A stretch of 64,000 nucleotides of DNA from UMGS1889 sp900556055 (GTDB lineage: Bacteria > Bacillota > Clostridia > Oscillospirales > Ruminococcaceae), in assembly GCA_902463265.1 (NCBI GenBank), contig CABQEV010000008.1, forward strand, positions 22,944 to 86,943, in the 5' to 3' direction. A model generated the notes under the pieces. That model was not told where the DNA came from and searched no databases. It worked only from the letters and a program-made list of their open reading frames with translations. This document shows, piece after piece, positions 54,539 to 63,983 of this stretch. The position numbers were made by a program, and so were the translations under genes. Position 1 is the first letter of the stretch. The number at the start of each line of letters is the position of its first letter.

Positions 54539-54937
54539 ATGCCGAAATATATAGAAAAAATGATAGTATTCCTGACAGGCGGAGTGATATATTCGCTTAT
54601 CGAGATACTTTTCCGAGGATATACTCACTGGACAATGACGCTTACAGGCGGTTTATGCCTGCTGATAATGTACATCGTATTCGGCGATGTAAGAATGAAC
54701 ATCATCGCAAAATGCCTGTTCGGAATGACGGTCATAACCTGCCTTGAATTTGCTGTCGGCTGCATCGTGAACGTCATTCTCGGCTGGGACGTATGGGATT
54801 ACTCCGCACGCCCCTATAATCTCGGCGGACAGATCTGCGCCGAATTTTCCGCTATGTGGTTCCTTATAACCATACCCGTAAGCATGCTGTGCGTTTTCCT
54901 GCGCAGACAGTTTATTTCAGCTGAAGGATACCCCTGA
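54539..54937 (+). CDS. Small membrane protein, putative ABC-transporter type IV family
   Basis: A 132-residue protein with four membrane helices. The stretch GWDVWDYSARPYNLGGQICAEFS resembles the conserved WDYS...N..G.I box of PF06541-type 'putative ABC transporter permease' proteins, whose transport role is unproven. ATG 54539 has AAAGGA eight to nine bases upstream. The last 26 bases overlap the convergent CE2-like gene. Confidence 0.78.
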   Translation: MPKYIEKMIVFLTGGVIYSLIEILFRGYTHWTMTLTGGLCLLIMYIVFGDVRMNIIAKCLFGMTVITCLEFAVGCIVNVILGWDVWDYSARPYNLGGQICAEFSAMWFLITIPVSMLCVFLRRQFISAEGYP

Positions 54938-55961
54938 TAAAGCCTGTCAGCTCATGTGCCATCTCCTCATGCTCGGGTATCCTCGGGTGACCAGGAGTAG
55001 CCGCACCGTTTCTCGTAAATACGTTGTGGTATGTCGGGATTCCCTCTTTTCTCAGATCGTCCTTTATCTCTTCGATGCAGTCGTCCCAAGCCTTGTCATG
55101 CATAAGAACGGTTGTAGTCAGGACATATTTTGCGGTATAATAATGCGAATGGAGCGTTTCGACCATTTCCATGTAACGCTTTTTCCACTCAGCCCTTATC
55201 TTCGGGTCGTTGATGTCACGGTCGGGCTGACCGTCAAGGTTTTTGTCATTCTGACCGACTGCGATCACAACAACATCGGGCGTATAGCGTGAAAAATCCC
55301 ATTCGGTATATCCGCCCTCTGGAATGTAGCATTCCTTGTCGAAGGTTGTTTCCAGACCTATGAAATCGGGTGCATGGAAATATCCCGTGCCGTTTATGAG
55401 TGCGATGCCGCCCTGCGAATTGTTGTTTATCTGAGCGGGAAGCATTCTCGAGGTCATAGCCGCAAAGCTGTAAAATGCGTTGTCATAACGGCTGTCATGT
55501 CCCTCGGGATCGCATTTGCCGACATATTCGACTGCCTCCGTTACCTCGCCCGCACATACGCTGTCGCCGAAAAATTCAAGCTTCAGCGACGGCTTCTCGG
55601 GAGGTGTCAGGAACTCCCCGTCAACAGAAAATCCTTTGAAAGTCAGAATATGATTTCCCGCATGAGCCTTGTATATTTTCAGGGTGTGTTCCTTTGCATC
55701 GTCCGATGCGGAAATGATGATCTCAGCGTCCTTTCCCGCATTTTCGGGGGCAAGAAGCACCTTTCCCGGCACTCCGTCCAGTACATAGCCCAGAGAAAGC
55801 GTTCCCCAGAATCTTGTTTCACAGAGGATCACCTTTGCTTCTTTTCCCGCAAAGCGCATCGTTACGCTGCTGTACGGATAATACATGACCGCCTTTTCAT
55901 CGGATATTGCTACTCTTCCTTCATATGAAAGCATGCTGCTTGATGGTTTTATTGATGCCAT
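54912..55961 (-). CDS. CE2-like SGNH acetyl esterase, cytoplasmic
   Basis: A 349-residue esterase with a beta-sandwich N-terminal domain (1-120) and an SGNH hydrolase domain. The nucleophile is S134 in FFGDSVCAGE, block III is VIAVGQNDKN, and the catalytic histidine lies in the HPRIPEHEEMA segment. This two-domain layout matches carbohydrate esterase family 2, which removes acetyl groups from xylan or mannan sugars. There is no signal peptide, so it probably deacetylates imported oligosaccharides. It is next to the GH9 gene but on the other strand. Confidence 0.85.
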   Translation of the reverse strand: MASIKPSSSMLSYEGRVAISDEKAVMYYPYSSVTMRFAGKEAKVILCETRFWGTLSLGYVLDGVPGKVLLAPENAGKDAEIIISASDDAKEHTLKIYKAHAGNHILTFKGFSVDGEFLTPPEKPSLKLEFFGDSVCAGEVTEAVEYVGKCDPEGHDSRYDNAFYSFAAMTSRMLPAQINNNSQGGIALINGTGYFHAPDFIGLETTFDKECYIPEGGYTEWDFSRYTPDVVVIAVGQNDKNLDGQPDRDINDPKIRAEWKKRYMEMVETLHSHYYTAKYVLTTTVLMHDKAWDDCIEEIKDDLRKEGIPTYHNVFTRNGAATPGHPRIPEHEEMAHELTGFIRGILQLK

Positions 55962-56000
55962 GATATTTCGATCCTTTCAGATTTTTGGTGTATTTGAATG

Positions 56001-56029
56001 ATTATATCACAAAATCCGACTGTGTTCAA
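56001..56029 (-). promoter_or_regulatory. Promoter of the CE2-like gene
   Basis: On the minus strand TTGAAC (56029-56024), 17 bases, TATAAT (56006-56001). For the divergent GH9 gene only a weak TTTTAA-18-TAAAAT match was seen. Confidence 0.85.
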
Positions 56030-56141
56030 GTAAAATTTAATAAACGTTCTAAAAATCAGGTTTTAATGGCAGATGATTTTGTAATAAAATAATATCAAGG
56101 GAATCATACCCAAAAGCTATCCCGAGAAAGGAATGAGCGCA

Positions 56142-57788
56142 ATGAAAAATAAGATATTTATAAATCAATCGGGATACTACGCTGACGGTTATAAGACTGC
56201 CGTCTGCGCACTTTCATCAAAAACATTCACGATCTGCTCGGAAAACGGCAGCGAGATACGTTCGGGAGAGCTTTCCGCACCCATATCCGACCCACTGTCG
56301 GGCGATACGGTAAAGACTGCTGATTTTTCCGATCTCCGCACCTGCGGCAGATATTACATAAAGGCAGGAACCAAGCGTTCCGCAATATTCGAGATAAAAA
56401 GCGGGCCATATACCGAACTGAAAAAAAAGCTGCTGAAAAGCTTCTATTTCAACCGCTGCGGCATAGATCTGCTCACAGATTTCGCAGGACCCTATGCCCG
56501 CAGGAAATGTCACTCCGCTCCAATACCGCTCTATGAAAATGAGACGATAAAGCTTGATGTAAGCGGCGGCTGGCATGATTCGGGATCGTTCGGAAAGCAC
56601 GTTATCACCGCCTGCACTGCACTCGCCCATCTGCTCAATGCGTATATTGCATTTCCCGCAAGCTTCAGCGACCGCACGGATATCCCCGATTCAAAGAAAA
56701 ATATCCCCGATATCCTTACGGAATGCAGATGGGAGCTTGAATGGCTGCTGAAAATGCAGGACAGGGACGGCGGAGTCTATCACAAAATATCTTCCGCAAA
56801 GATAACCGACTGCTTTGTCATGCCCGATGAGGACACATCAAAAATGTTCATTTTCGGCAAATCCCATTCTGCGTGCGCATCGTTTGCAGCATGCACCGCA
56901 CTCGCCTCACGCGTATACAGACCGTTTGACGAAAAGTTTGCGGACAGGCTCCGGAGCGCATCATTTTCCGCATGGGTGTGGCTCATGAACAATCCTGATC
57001 ACAAGCCGTTCTCAAACCCTCCCGCTGTAACTGACGGCGAATATTCCGCTGATAATTTCAACGATCAGATCTTCTGGGCGGCATGTGAGCTTTACGCCGT
57101 AACAGGCGATGAGGAATTCCACAAAAAGATACACGATACATACGCCGAGATAAAGCTTGCAGGCTTCGACTGGATATATACCGCAGGCTTCGGTTCGCTC
57201 ACCTACATATTCTCCGACTGCCCGAAAGATGAGCTTCTGCTCGGCACGATGAAAAACAGATTCCGGTCTATCGGCGATTATTTCTCGTCAATGGCGGAAT
57301 CAAACGGCTTCGGCATTGCAAAGGAAAATAACTGTTTTCTCTGGGGAAGCAATATGACCGTGCTGACCTACGCTATGACACTTGCATACGGATATATTAT
57401 CCACGGAAATGAAAAATATCTGAAAACCGCAGTTTCGCATTTTGATTATATACTCGGAAAAAATCCGCTCGGAATGTGCTATGTGACGGGCATTTCCAAG
57501 AATTCGTGCATGCATCCGCATCATTTCCAGTCGGCTGCCGATGATGTCGATGATCCTATACCCGGACTGGTCTGCGGCGGCCCCGATATGCTGAGAAGCG
57601 ATGATTATGCAAAGTGGCATATCCCGATGGGAACGCCTCCCGCAAAATGCTACGTTGACAACGAATTCAGCTATTCAACAAATGACACAACGATCTACTG
57701 GGACTCTCCTGCCGTATTCATGGCAGCGTTTTTCGAGGAGCTTGAAAGAGATCCGAAGCTGACAGAGATAAGAAAAAAGCTTATATAA
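56142..57788 (+). CDS. GH9-family protein with altered catalytic motifs, cytoplasmic
   Basis: A 548-residue protein with an N-terminal Ig-like domain (about 1-85, INQSGYYADGYKTA) and a GH9 (alpha/alpha)6 domain. It has no signal peptide, CBM or dockerin. Key motifs differ from active GH9 enzymes. The base motif DAGD is D146-S-G-S149, so the second Asp, the usual catalytic base, is Ser. The PHHR motif is PHHF (F462). The general acid Glu is Asp (D515 in STNDTTIYWDSP). The fold blocks around them are kept. It may be inactive or have another specificity. ATG 56142 has AAAGGA nine bases upstream. Confidence 0.85.
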   Translation: MKNKIFINQSGYYADGYKTAVCALSSKTFTICSENGSEIRSGELSAPISDPLSGDTVKTADFSDLRTCGRYYIKAGTKRSAIFEIKSGPYTELKKKLLKSFYFNRCGIDLLTDFAGPYARRKCHSAPIPLYENETIKLDVSGGWHDSGSFGKHVITACTALAHLLNAYIAFPASFSDRTDIPDSKKNIPDILTECRWELEWLLKMQDRDGGVYHKISSAKITDCFVMPDEDTSKMFIFGKSHSACASFAACTALASRVYRPFDEKFADRLRSASFSAWVWLMNNPDHKPFSNPPAVTDGEYSADNFNDQIFWAACELYAVTGDEEFHKKIHDTYAEIKLAGFDWIYTAGFGSLTYIFSDCPKDELLLGTMKNRFRSIGDYFSSMAESNGFGIAKENNCFLWGSNMTVLTYAMTLAYGYIIHGNEKYLKTAVSHFDYILGKNPLGMCYVTGISKNSCMHPHHFQSAADDVDDPIPGLVCGGPDMLRSDDYAKWHIPMGTPPAKCYVDNEFSYSTNDTTIYWDSPAVFMAAFFEELERDPKLTEIRKKLI

Positions 57789-57791
57789 CAA

Positions 57792-57823
57792 AGAGCTGAT
57801 GAATTACCGTGTTCATCAGCTCT
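57792..57823. terminator. Bidirectional terminator between the GH9 gene and recQ
   Basis: AGAGCTGATGAA pairs exactly with TTCATCAGCTCT across eight bases. The stem includes the recQ stop codon, so it ends the convergent genes from both sides. T-runs are short. Confidence 0.8.
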
Positions 57824-59681
57824 TCTTGTATTCAGATATCTCTTTGAGAAGTGCATCTCCGCAGCGTGAAAAAAGTTCGGGCGAAACGCCGTCTATCTTC
57901 ATCATTTCATCTCTGTCGGACGGCTTAACTGCACTCATTGCGATAAGCGCTGTATCGGGCATGACGGCATACGGCGGCAGACTTTTCACACGGCATATCC
58001 TGTCCCTGACCGATCTCAGACGCTCAAAAAGTATATGGTCGGGCGCTGCTTCATCGCCTTCCGAAATCAGCCTCGCTATCCGTCCTATGGGTGTTTCCGT
58101 TTTCCCGTGATGCTTCGGGAATTCCGCCTGAATGCGTTTTCTTGCAAAAAGCACATCTCCCGTGCGCTTTGTGAATTTCAGCCGCTTTCCGTCCTCATGA
58201 TACGCAAGATATCCCGAAGAAATGAGCTTTTCGCAGATCATGCGTATCTCTTTTTCACTGCTTTCGGACATTATCCCGAAGGTCGGCAGACTGTCAAATC
58301 CATACTCGCTGACAAATCTCCCGCTTATCCCAAGCAGAACTGCGGCGGTGTCGGAAATGCCGAAATTCTCGCCCATTCTGCGGACGCAGGAGAGTATCTT
58401 CCGGCATTCGACCGTGCAGTCCCGCACCTCCGTATCCGATGTGCATACAGAACATTTTCCGCAGCTTTTCGGAGATATCTCCCCGAAATATCTTAATATC
58501 TGACGCTTTAAGCATCTGCCCGAACGGACATAGTTTTCAATCGCCGAAAGCTGTTTCAGCTTGACAGTGCGGACGAAGATCGCCTCTTCAAAGGAAAGCT
58601 CTTCAGCCTCCTTTTCCGATTCCTCGATGAAAAAGCGGATTATCGCACTGTCCGACGGACTGTAAAGCAGGCGGCATACGGCACTTTCCCCGTCCCTGCC
58701 CGCACGTCCCGCCTCCTGATAATAATTCTCGACCGATGACGGCATATTGTAATGCAGGACGAAACGCACATCAGGCTTGTTTATGCCCATTCCGAAAGCA
58801 TTTGTCGCAGCGATAAGGCGAACCTTGCCCGACAGAAAGCTCTCCTGACTTTTCATTCGCTCATCGTCGTCCATTCCCGCATGATACATAACGCAGGGGA
58901 AACCGTTCATATTGAGCTGTGAGCAGACAAATTCGGTCTTGTCCCTTGACGAGCAGTAAATTATCCCGCAGGCAGACGTTTCATCGCTTCCGCCGCCCAT
59001 TCTTTTTATGAAGGATATCGCTTCTTCAAGCTTTTCCGCATCGTTAGGACATTTAAGCACCTCAAGAGTCAGATTTTTTCTGTCAAAGCTGTTTATGACA
59101 GTAACAGGATCACGCAGCTCAAGATGCCTGAATATATCCTCCCTTACACGTTCAGCCGCAGTTGCCGTAAAAGCCGCCGTCACGGGACGTTTGGGCAGTG
59201 CCGAGATAAAGTCGGATATCCTGAGATAAGAGGGACGGAAATCATGTCCCCACTGCGAGATGCAGTGCGCTTCATCAACAGCAACAAGCGGCACTGCGGC
59301 ATTTCCGACAAGCGATAAAATATATCCGCTCTCAAGCTTTTCGGGCGACAGATACAGCAGCTTCGCACTTCCGTTCCTGACCTGCATTTCCGCAGAAAAA
59401 AGCTCCTCCGCACTCATCACAGAGTTAAGACATACTGCGTTTATCCCCTTTTCACGCATGATGCCGCACTGTTCGGACATCAGTGCTATAAGCGGAGAAA
59501 CAACGATCGTCATTCCCTCAAGCATAAGTGCGGGGAGCTGATAGCAAAGCGATTTTCCGCCGCCCGTCGGCAGCACGCCCATAACATCCCGCCCGGACAG
59601 GATTCCATCAATAAGAGGCTCCTGTCCCTCACGGAATTTATCATAACCGAAATATTTTTTCAGGACATCGAATTTATTCAT
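57816..59681 (-). CDS. recQ: ATP-dependent DNA helicase RecQ
   Basis: A 3'-5' DNA helicase for recombination and repair. The 621-residue protein has GVLPTGGGKSLCYQLPAL (Walker A), VDEAHCISQWGHDFRPSY (DEAH box), AFTATA, and GMGINKPDVRFVLHYNMPSSVENYYQEAGRAGRDG split across motifs V and VI. The RQC zinc site is CLKRQILRYFG...CGKCSVC, and a C-terminal HRDC domain follows. ATG 59681 lies eight bases inside the end of the upstream LCP-like gene. The upstream in-frame codons belong to that gene. Confidence 0.95.
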   Translation of the reverse strand: MNKFDVLKKYFGYDKFREGQEPLIDGILSGRDVMGVLPTGGGKSLCYQLPALMLEGMTIVVSPLIALMSEQCGIMREKGINAVCLNSVMSAEELFSAEMQVRNGSAKLLYLSPEKLESGYILSLVGNAAVPLVAVDEAHCISQWGHDFRPSYLRISDFISALPKRPVTAAFTATAAERVREDIFRHLELRDPVTVINSFDRKNLTLEVLKCPNDAEKLEEAISFIKRMGGGSDETSACGIIYCSSRDKTEFVCSQLNMNGFPCVMYHAGMDDDERMKSQESFLSGKVRLIAATNAFGMGINKPDVRFVLHYNMPSSVENYYQEAGRAGRDGESAVCRLLYSPSDSAIIRFFIEESEKEAEELSFEEAIFVRTVKLKQLSAIENYVRSGRCLKRQILRYFGEISPKSCGKCSVCTSDTEVRDCTVECRKILSCVRRMGENFGISDTAAVLLGISGRFVSEYGFDSLPTFGIMSESSEKEIRMICEKLISSGYLAYHEDGKRLKFTKRTGDVLFARKRIQAEFPKHHGKTETPIGRIARLISEGDEAAPDHILFERLRSVRDRICRVKSLPPYAVMPDTALIAMSAVKPSDRDEMMKIDGVSPELFSRCGDALLKEISEYKKS

Positions 59682-60651
59682 TTTCCGTATCCGTTTCCTG
59701 AGAATCGGAAGATCCCGCAGCCGCAAGCTCCTCTTCGGTATGGATACTCAGCATTTCAGGCAGTGCCTTGACAAAATCAGCCTTCAGCACATATCTGTTA
59801 TCCGAGTTATATTCACCGAACGGGATAACGGGCAGAACTGCATCATCCGTGCTGTCAAGGACATATTCAAGAGCTTTCTTGCGCTCATTGTAATCGTAGC
59901 TTGTGATGTTTGTTTCCGCACCGCTGTTGATTATCGTTGAAAAACAGCTGTCAAGACGGTCGGACATTCCCTTGTTCAGATTCTGATTGAAAAGGTCAGA
60001 TACCAGCATAGCAAGCACCTTGGAACGGTAGGTCTCGCCGCTTTTGTAGAGAGGATATGTCAGCACCCTGCGGATAAGCGTTGCATCAAGGAACTGTGTG
60101 CCTTCGTCGATAACAGTAACCTCGGAGGCAGCTTCATTCTCATATACAAGCTTGTAGGGGACATTGTAATTCACTCCGCCGAAAACGTCCATTGCGTTTG
60201 TAAAGCTGTCCTTGTCAAACTTCATGTATCGGTCTATCTTTATTCCCGTAACATTTTCTATGCAGGAAACAGCCTTCGATGTTCCGCTCGTCCTGAATAC
60301 CTCGTATATTGTGGACGGGGTACCGCCGTTGTCAACCTCGGCATCGCTCTGTATCGGCATTACATACGCCTTGCGCTCCGAGGGGAGAAATCTTACGATA
60401 AGAAAACAGCTTGCAGTCTGTCGCTTTTCCGCATCAAGGATAAGCAGCGTAGTCTTGTCGTCCAGTATCGACGGGACATAGCTTTCATGCGCATTTTCAT
60501 CAAGCAGCGCAGAGCTGTCGATCGACGGAGCCTGCTTCGGATCCGCAAAAACATAATTTGATATGATAAAGTAAGCTGTCCCTCCCAGGAGAACAATCGT
60601 CAGTATTATTGTGACGAAATACGTGAGTGCGATCTTGGCTTTTCTTTTCAT
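59674..60651 (-). CDS. Divergent LytR-CpsA-Psr (LCP)-like membrane protein
   Basis: A 325-residue protein with one N-terminal membrane helix (residues 7-30) and an extracytoplasmic domain. The pattern TTLLILDAEKRQTASCFLIVRFLPSERKAYVMPI, spread over residues 67-102, followed later by VFGGVNYNVPYKL, resembles the LCP core. The arginine- and aspartate-rich ligand motifs are weakly kept, so the activity (attaching wall polymers to peptidoglycan) is doubtful. ATG 60651 has GGAGGT ten bases upstream. It overlaps recQ by eight bases. Confidence 0.65.
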   Translation of the reverse strand: MKRKAKIALTYFVTIILTIVLLGGTAYFIISNYVFADPKQAPSIDSSALLDENAHESYVPSILDDKTTLLILDAEKRQTASCFLIVRFLPSERKAYVMPIQSDAEVDNGGTPSTIYEVFRTSGTSKAVSCIENVTGIKIDRYMKFDKDSFTNAMDVFGGVNYNVPYKLVYENEAASEVTVIDEGTQFLDATLIRRVLTYPLYKSGETYRSKVLAMLVSDLFNQNLNKGMSDRLDSCFSTIINSGAETNITSYDYNERKKALEYVLDSTDDAVLPVIPFGEYNSDNRYVLKADFVKALPEMLSIHTEEELAAAGSSDSQETDTENE

Positions 60652-60738
60652 AAATATTGTGACCTCCGATAGTTTTTTCACGGATATACCGCTGTTTGCA
60701 GCATATACATTATATTGAACAGACAATGTACGAAAGCT

Positions 60739-60766
60739 GTTGAAAAAATGTTGAAAAGGTTGAAAA
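60739..60766. repeat. Three tandem GTTGAAAA motifs upstream of the LCP-like gene
   Basis: GTTGAAAA occurs at 60739, 60750 and 60759, about one helical turn apart. It is the same core as the cluster at 25190-25350. It lies just upstream of a possible TATAAT for the LCP-like gene, where an activator could bind. Confidence 0.55.
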
Positions 60767-60844
60767 GTATTTCAGCTGACGGACTTCTGCAATTGTCAAT
60801 AGCAAAAATATTTTTTTTAGAGGAAAAAAAGTGATGATTTTCTC

Positions 60845-60873
60845 TTGAAAAATCCGGCGAATTGCTATATAAT
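60845..60873 (+). promoter_or_regulatory. Strong promoter reading antisense into the SLOG gene
   Basis: TTGAAA (60845-60850), 17 bases, TATAAT (60868-60873) on the plus strand. The first plus-strand gene downstream is alr at 61568, so a transcript would cross the whole minus-strand SLOG gene. Confidence 0.75.
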
Positions 60874-60887
60874 AAATAAGTGTGCCG

Positions 60888-61463
60888 CTAAAAGCGAAAA
60901 TGCGGTGCCGATCTGTACTGAGCGGGCAGCTCATCTTCGGATAATCCGCTGAGAGCGAAAAAAGGCGCAAGGTCGATGATCTTCACATCTATTCCCTTTT
61001 TCTGCGCCATGCGTATAGTCTGACCTGTTCCGCTGCGGCTGTCTTTGCATACTGCGATAAGTGCTGACGAGTGATCCACCATAAACTGGTTCCGCTTTTT
61101 CATGCAGTCCTTTTCGTATGCTTCGCTGATGTGATATACTGTATCGGCATTTGACATTATAAAGCCCGCAGCCCACTTTTCCCTGCCTGTAAAGCTGTCG
61201 GTAAATCCCCTGTAAGGCATTGCCGCAACAAGCTTTATCGGTCTTCCGCTGCATTTCATTTCAGCAGCGATCTCGCCTGCCCAGAGGTCCACGCCTCTTG
61301 ACATTCCCGTTATAAAAATGTTTGCACCGTCTGCGATGCGCTTTTCTATCTCGGAATAGATGATGCTTATTACCGCCCTCACTGCGGGAGATGACATATC
61401 TCCGCCGTCGGGAAGTTTCTCGGGGCGATGTCCCGAAAAGCACACGGCATATGATTCTTCCAT
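60888..61463 (-). CDS. SLOG-family (DUF1273/YpsA-like) protein
   Basis: A 191-residue Rossmann-like protein. It has the family start FSGHRPEKL, FITGMSRGVDLWAGEIA and, later, ALIAVCKDSRSGTGQTIRMAQ. SLOG domains are thought to bind nucleotides or nucleotide-derived ligands. YpsA relatives affect cell division in some Firmicutes, but the role here is unknown. GGGGGTG precedes the ATG. Confidence 0.88.
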   Translation of the reverse strand: MEESYAVCFSGHRPEKLPDGGDMSSPAVRAVISIIYSEIEKRIADGANIFITGMSRGVDLWAGEIAAEMKCSGRPIKLVAAMPYRGFTDSFTGREKWAAGFIMSNADTVYHISEAYEKDCMKKRNQFMVDHSSALIAVCKDSRSGTGQTIRMAQKKGIDVKIIDLAPFFALSGLSEDELPAQYRSAPHFRF

Positions 61464-61567
61464 GCAGGCACCCCCTTAAATTCAGCACACTTTATGAATT
61501 ATAGCATAAATTTTCCTATATTTCAATAGATAAAGAAATTTTATATTTTCCCGAAAGGATAAGAACT

Positions 61568-62767
61568 ATGGATAAGAACGATTTTCTGAAATTTCACCGT
61601 GCATGGGTAGAGATAGACCTTGATACCCTGCGCTCAAATCTCAGCCTGCTGACCAAGGAGATACCCGAGGACAGCGGATCAAAGCCGATGTGCGTCGTAA
61701 AGGCAAACGGCTACGGACATGACGACATCACAGTAATGAACTGTCTTGAAGAATGCGGAGTTGACTGGTTCGCAGTATCCAGCATCGACGAAGCTATCCG
61801 TCTCAGAAACGGCGGCTGTTCGGGCGAGATACTCATTCTCGGATATACTCCCGCAGATGCTGTTGATGAGCTTGTAAAGTACGATATAATCGCAGCTGCC
61901 ATCTCCAAGGAGCACGCTTACCGCATGAACCGTGAAGCAAAGCGCAGAAAGCTCAGAATAAGAGTTCATGCCGCTATCGACACGGGAATGGGAAGAATAG
62001 GCGTTATTGCAGATGATATTGACCGCTGCATCGAAGAAACTGCCGACATCTTCTCAATGTCAAATCTCAAAGCAGAGGGACTTTTCACTCACTATTCATC
62101 TGCCGATAACGACGACAAGGACAGCATCGAATACACCAGAATGCAGACTGAAAAATTTCTTGCTGTCAAAAAGGGACTTGAAGAAAAGGGCTTTGCTCCC
62201 AAGGTATGCCATTTTCTCAACAGCGCAGGCGGACTTTATCACTTTGATCCCGAAAGCAGCCTGATAAGATACGGCATCTCCCTTTACGGTCTGAAACCGA
62301 ATGCCGAGATAAAAAGCCCTGTCCCAGTAAAGCCTGTCCTCAGCTTCAAAACTGTCATTTCCTACATAAAGGACGCTCAGCCGGGCGACTGCATCAGCTA
62401 CGGCAGGACCTTCACAGTTTCAAAGCCGATGAAGATAGCAACCATCCCCGCAGGCTATGCAGACGGCTATTCCAGACTGCTTTCCAATAAGGCGGAGGTT
62501 CTTATCGGCGGAAAAAGATGCAGGATACTCGGAAATGTCTGCATGGATCAGATGATGGTGGATATATCCGACGTTCCCGATGCAAAATGCGGAGATGAAG
62601 CTATACTTATCGGATCACAGGGCAGCGAATCCATTACAGCTGACGATCTCGCACAGCTTTACGGCACTATCGGATATGAGATAATCTGTGGCATAGGCAT
62701 GCGCGTACCCAGAGTAATAATCGAAAACGGCGAGATTAGAAACGTATTGACCTATATTAATCTTTGA
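61568..62767 (+). CDS. alr: Alanine racemase
   Basis: This PLP enzyme makes D-alanine for peptidoglycan. The 399-residue protein has the PLP lysine K45 in CVVKANGYGHD, the beta-barrel blocks RVHAAIDTGMGRIG and YGISLYGL, and the second catalytic base, a tyrosine, in ISYGRTFTV. NVCMDQMMVDISD lies near the end. AAAGGA lies eight bases before the ATG. The DUF4317 gene follows 11 bases downstream. Confidence 0.96.
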   Translation: MDKNDFLKFHRAWVEIDLDTLRSNLSLLTKEIPEDSGSKPMCVVKANGYGHDDITVMNCLEECGVDWFAVSSIDEAIRLRNGGCSGEILILGYTPADAVDELVKYDIIAAAISKEHAYRMNREAKRRKLRIRVHAAIDTGMGRIGVIADDIDRCIEETADIFSMSNLKAEGLFTHYSSADNDDKDSIEYTRMQTEKFLAVKKGLEEKGFAPKVCHFLNSAGGLYHFDPESSLIRYGISLYGLKPNAEIKSPVPVKPVLSFKTVISYIKDAQPGDCISYGRTFTVSKPMKIATIPAGYADGYSRLLSNKAEVLIGGKRCRILGNVCMDQMMVDISDVPDAKCGDEAILIGSQGSESITADDLAQLYGTIGYEIICGIGMRVPRVIIENGEIRNVLTYINL

Positions 62768-62778
62768 GGAAATAAGCA

Positions 62779-63948
62779 ATGAATAAAAAAGAATTATCGG
62801 AACTCAAAAAGAATTTCAGCGAACAGAGCAGCCTTTTTACGCTCAACAGAGTTTATTCCGCATATGTTGACCATGAGCGGAATATTCTCTGCAAATCAAA
62901 CAGGATATACCCCGTTATCCCCGAGGAGGAAGCGTCCGTTATCATGGAAAGCCTGAAAAAGGTGCTGAGCGGAAGTCTCGGCAAGGCACTGACGGAGTAT
63001 GTTTTCCCGAACTCGGCATATGACGATGAAACAGGTGCGCAGAAGCTCCTCTATTCCGTGCTTTCCGGCAAGCTCGATGACGAAGATGAAAGCGCAGACA
63101 AGCTTATCGGAAAAATTGCGGAAAAGATAGTTTACGAGCAGGCTTTCACCGTGCTTATCGGTCACTGCTCATATTCCGTGTTCACGAAAAACAAAAATGA
63201 TGAGATCGAAGCGGATATAAATGAAAACATCTACAACTTCATTATCGCCGCAGTTTGTCCCGTTAATACAGGCACGGACGGACTTGTTTTTGACGATGAA
63301 ACAAACACCATTATCAAGAAGTCAAACACGGAAAAGATCATCAGCCGTGTTCCGTCGGACGGATTTCTATTCCCTGTTTTCAGCGACAGAACTTCCGATG
63401 TCAACCATGTGATGTACTACACACAGTCGCCGAAAAAGCCGAACATCTCCTTTATAAATGAGATACTCGGCTGCGAATTCGTTATGTCCTGCGAGGGCGA
63501 AAAGGAGAAGTTCAGACAGGTAGTCCAGAGCGTTGCGGGCGATGAGCTTGATTATACGGTCATCACAAGGGTAAACGAAAAGCTGATGGAAACCGTTGAG
63601 CTTGGCAAAAATGAAACAGAGCTTCCCGTCATTGACGACAGAAAGCTCAAAAACATTCTCTCGGACGCAGGTGTCAGCGAGGAAAAGCTTGAGGGACTTT
63701 CCGCAGTTTACAAGGAAACAGTCGGAGAAGCCCCCCTCACAGTATCAAATCTTGTCGAGAACAAGACCGTGCTTTCCATGCAGGGCATAACGGTAAATGT
63801 CGGCAGAGATTCCGTAAATCTCGTGAGAACGGCGCTTATCGGCGGCAAACGCTGCCTGCTTATTGACCTCGACGATCCCGAGATAACGGTAAACGGTCTG
63901 CCCGCCGCTATCACGGAAACTATCGGAGATAAAACAGAGAATAATTAG
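62779..63948 (+). CDS. DUF4317 family protein
   Basis: A 389-residue cytoplasmic protein that matches the DUF4317 family of Clostridia (MNKKELSELKKNFSEQS, then YVDHERNIL). No catalytic motif is recognised and the function is unknown. It follows alr closely and is probably cotranscribed with it. Confidence 0.85.
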   Translation: MNKKELSELKKNFSEQSSLFTLNRVYSAYVDHERNILCKSNRIYPVIPEEEASVIMESLKKVLSGSLGKALTEYVFPNSAYDDETGAQKLLYSVLSGKLDDEDESADKLIGKIAEKIVYEQAFTVLIGHCSYSVFTKNKNDEIEADINENIYNFIIAAVCPVNTGTDGLVFDDETNTIIKKSNTEKIISRVPSDGFLFPVFSDRTSDVNHVMYYTQSPKKPNISFINEILGCEFVMSCEGEKEKFRQVVQSVAGDELDYTVITRVNEKLMETVELGKNETELPVIDDRKLKNILSDAGVSEEKLEGLSAVYKETVGEAPLTVSNLVENKTVLSMQGITVNVGRDSVNLVRTALIGGKRCLLIDLDDPEITVNGLPAAITETIGDKTENN

Positions 63949-63956
63949 TCCGTACT

Positions 63957-63983
63957 CAACAACTGCCCATCGGGCAGTTGTTG
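63957..63983. repeat. Perfect 12-bp hairpin after the DUF4317 gene
   Basis: CAACAACTGCCC and GGGCAGTTGTTG are exact complements around a three-base loop. No T-run follows on either strand, so it is either a weak terminator or the edge of an element cut by the window end. Confidence 0.6.
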
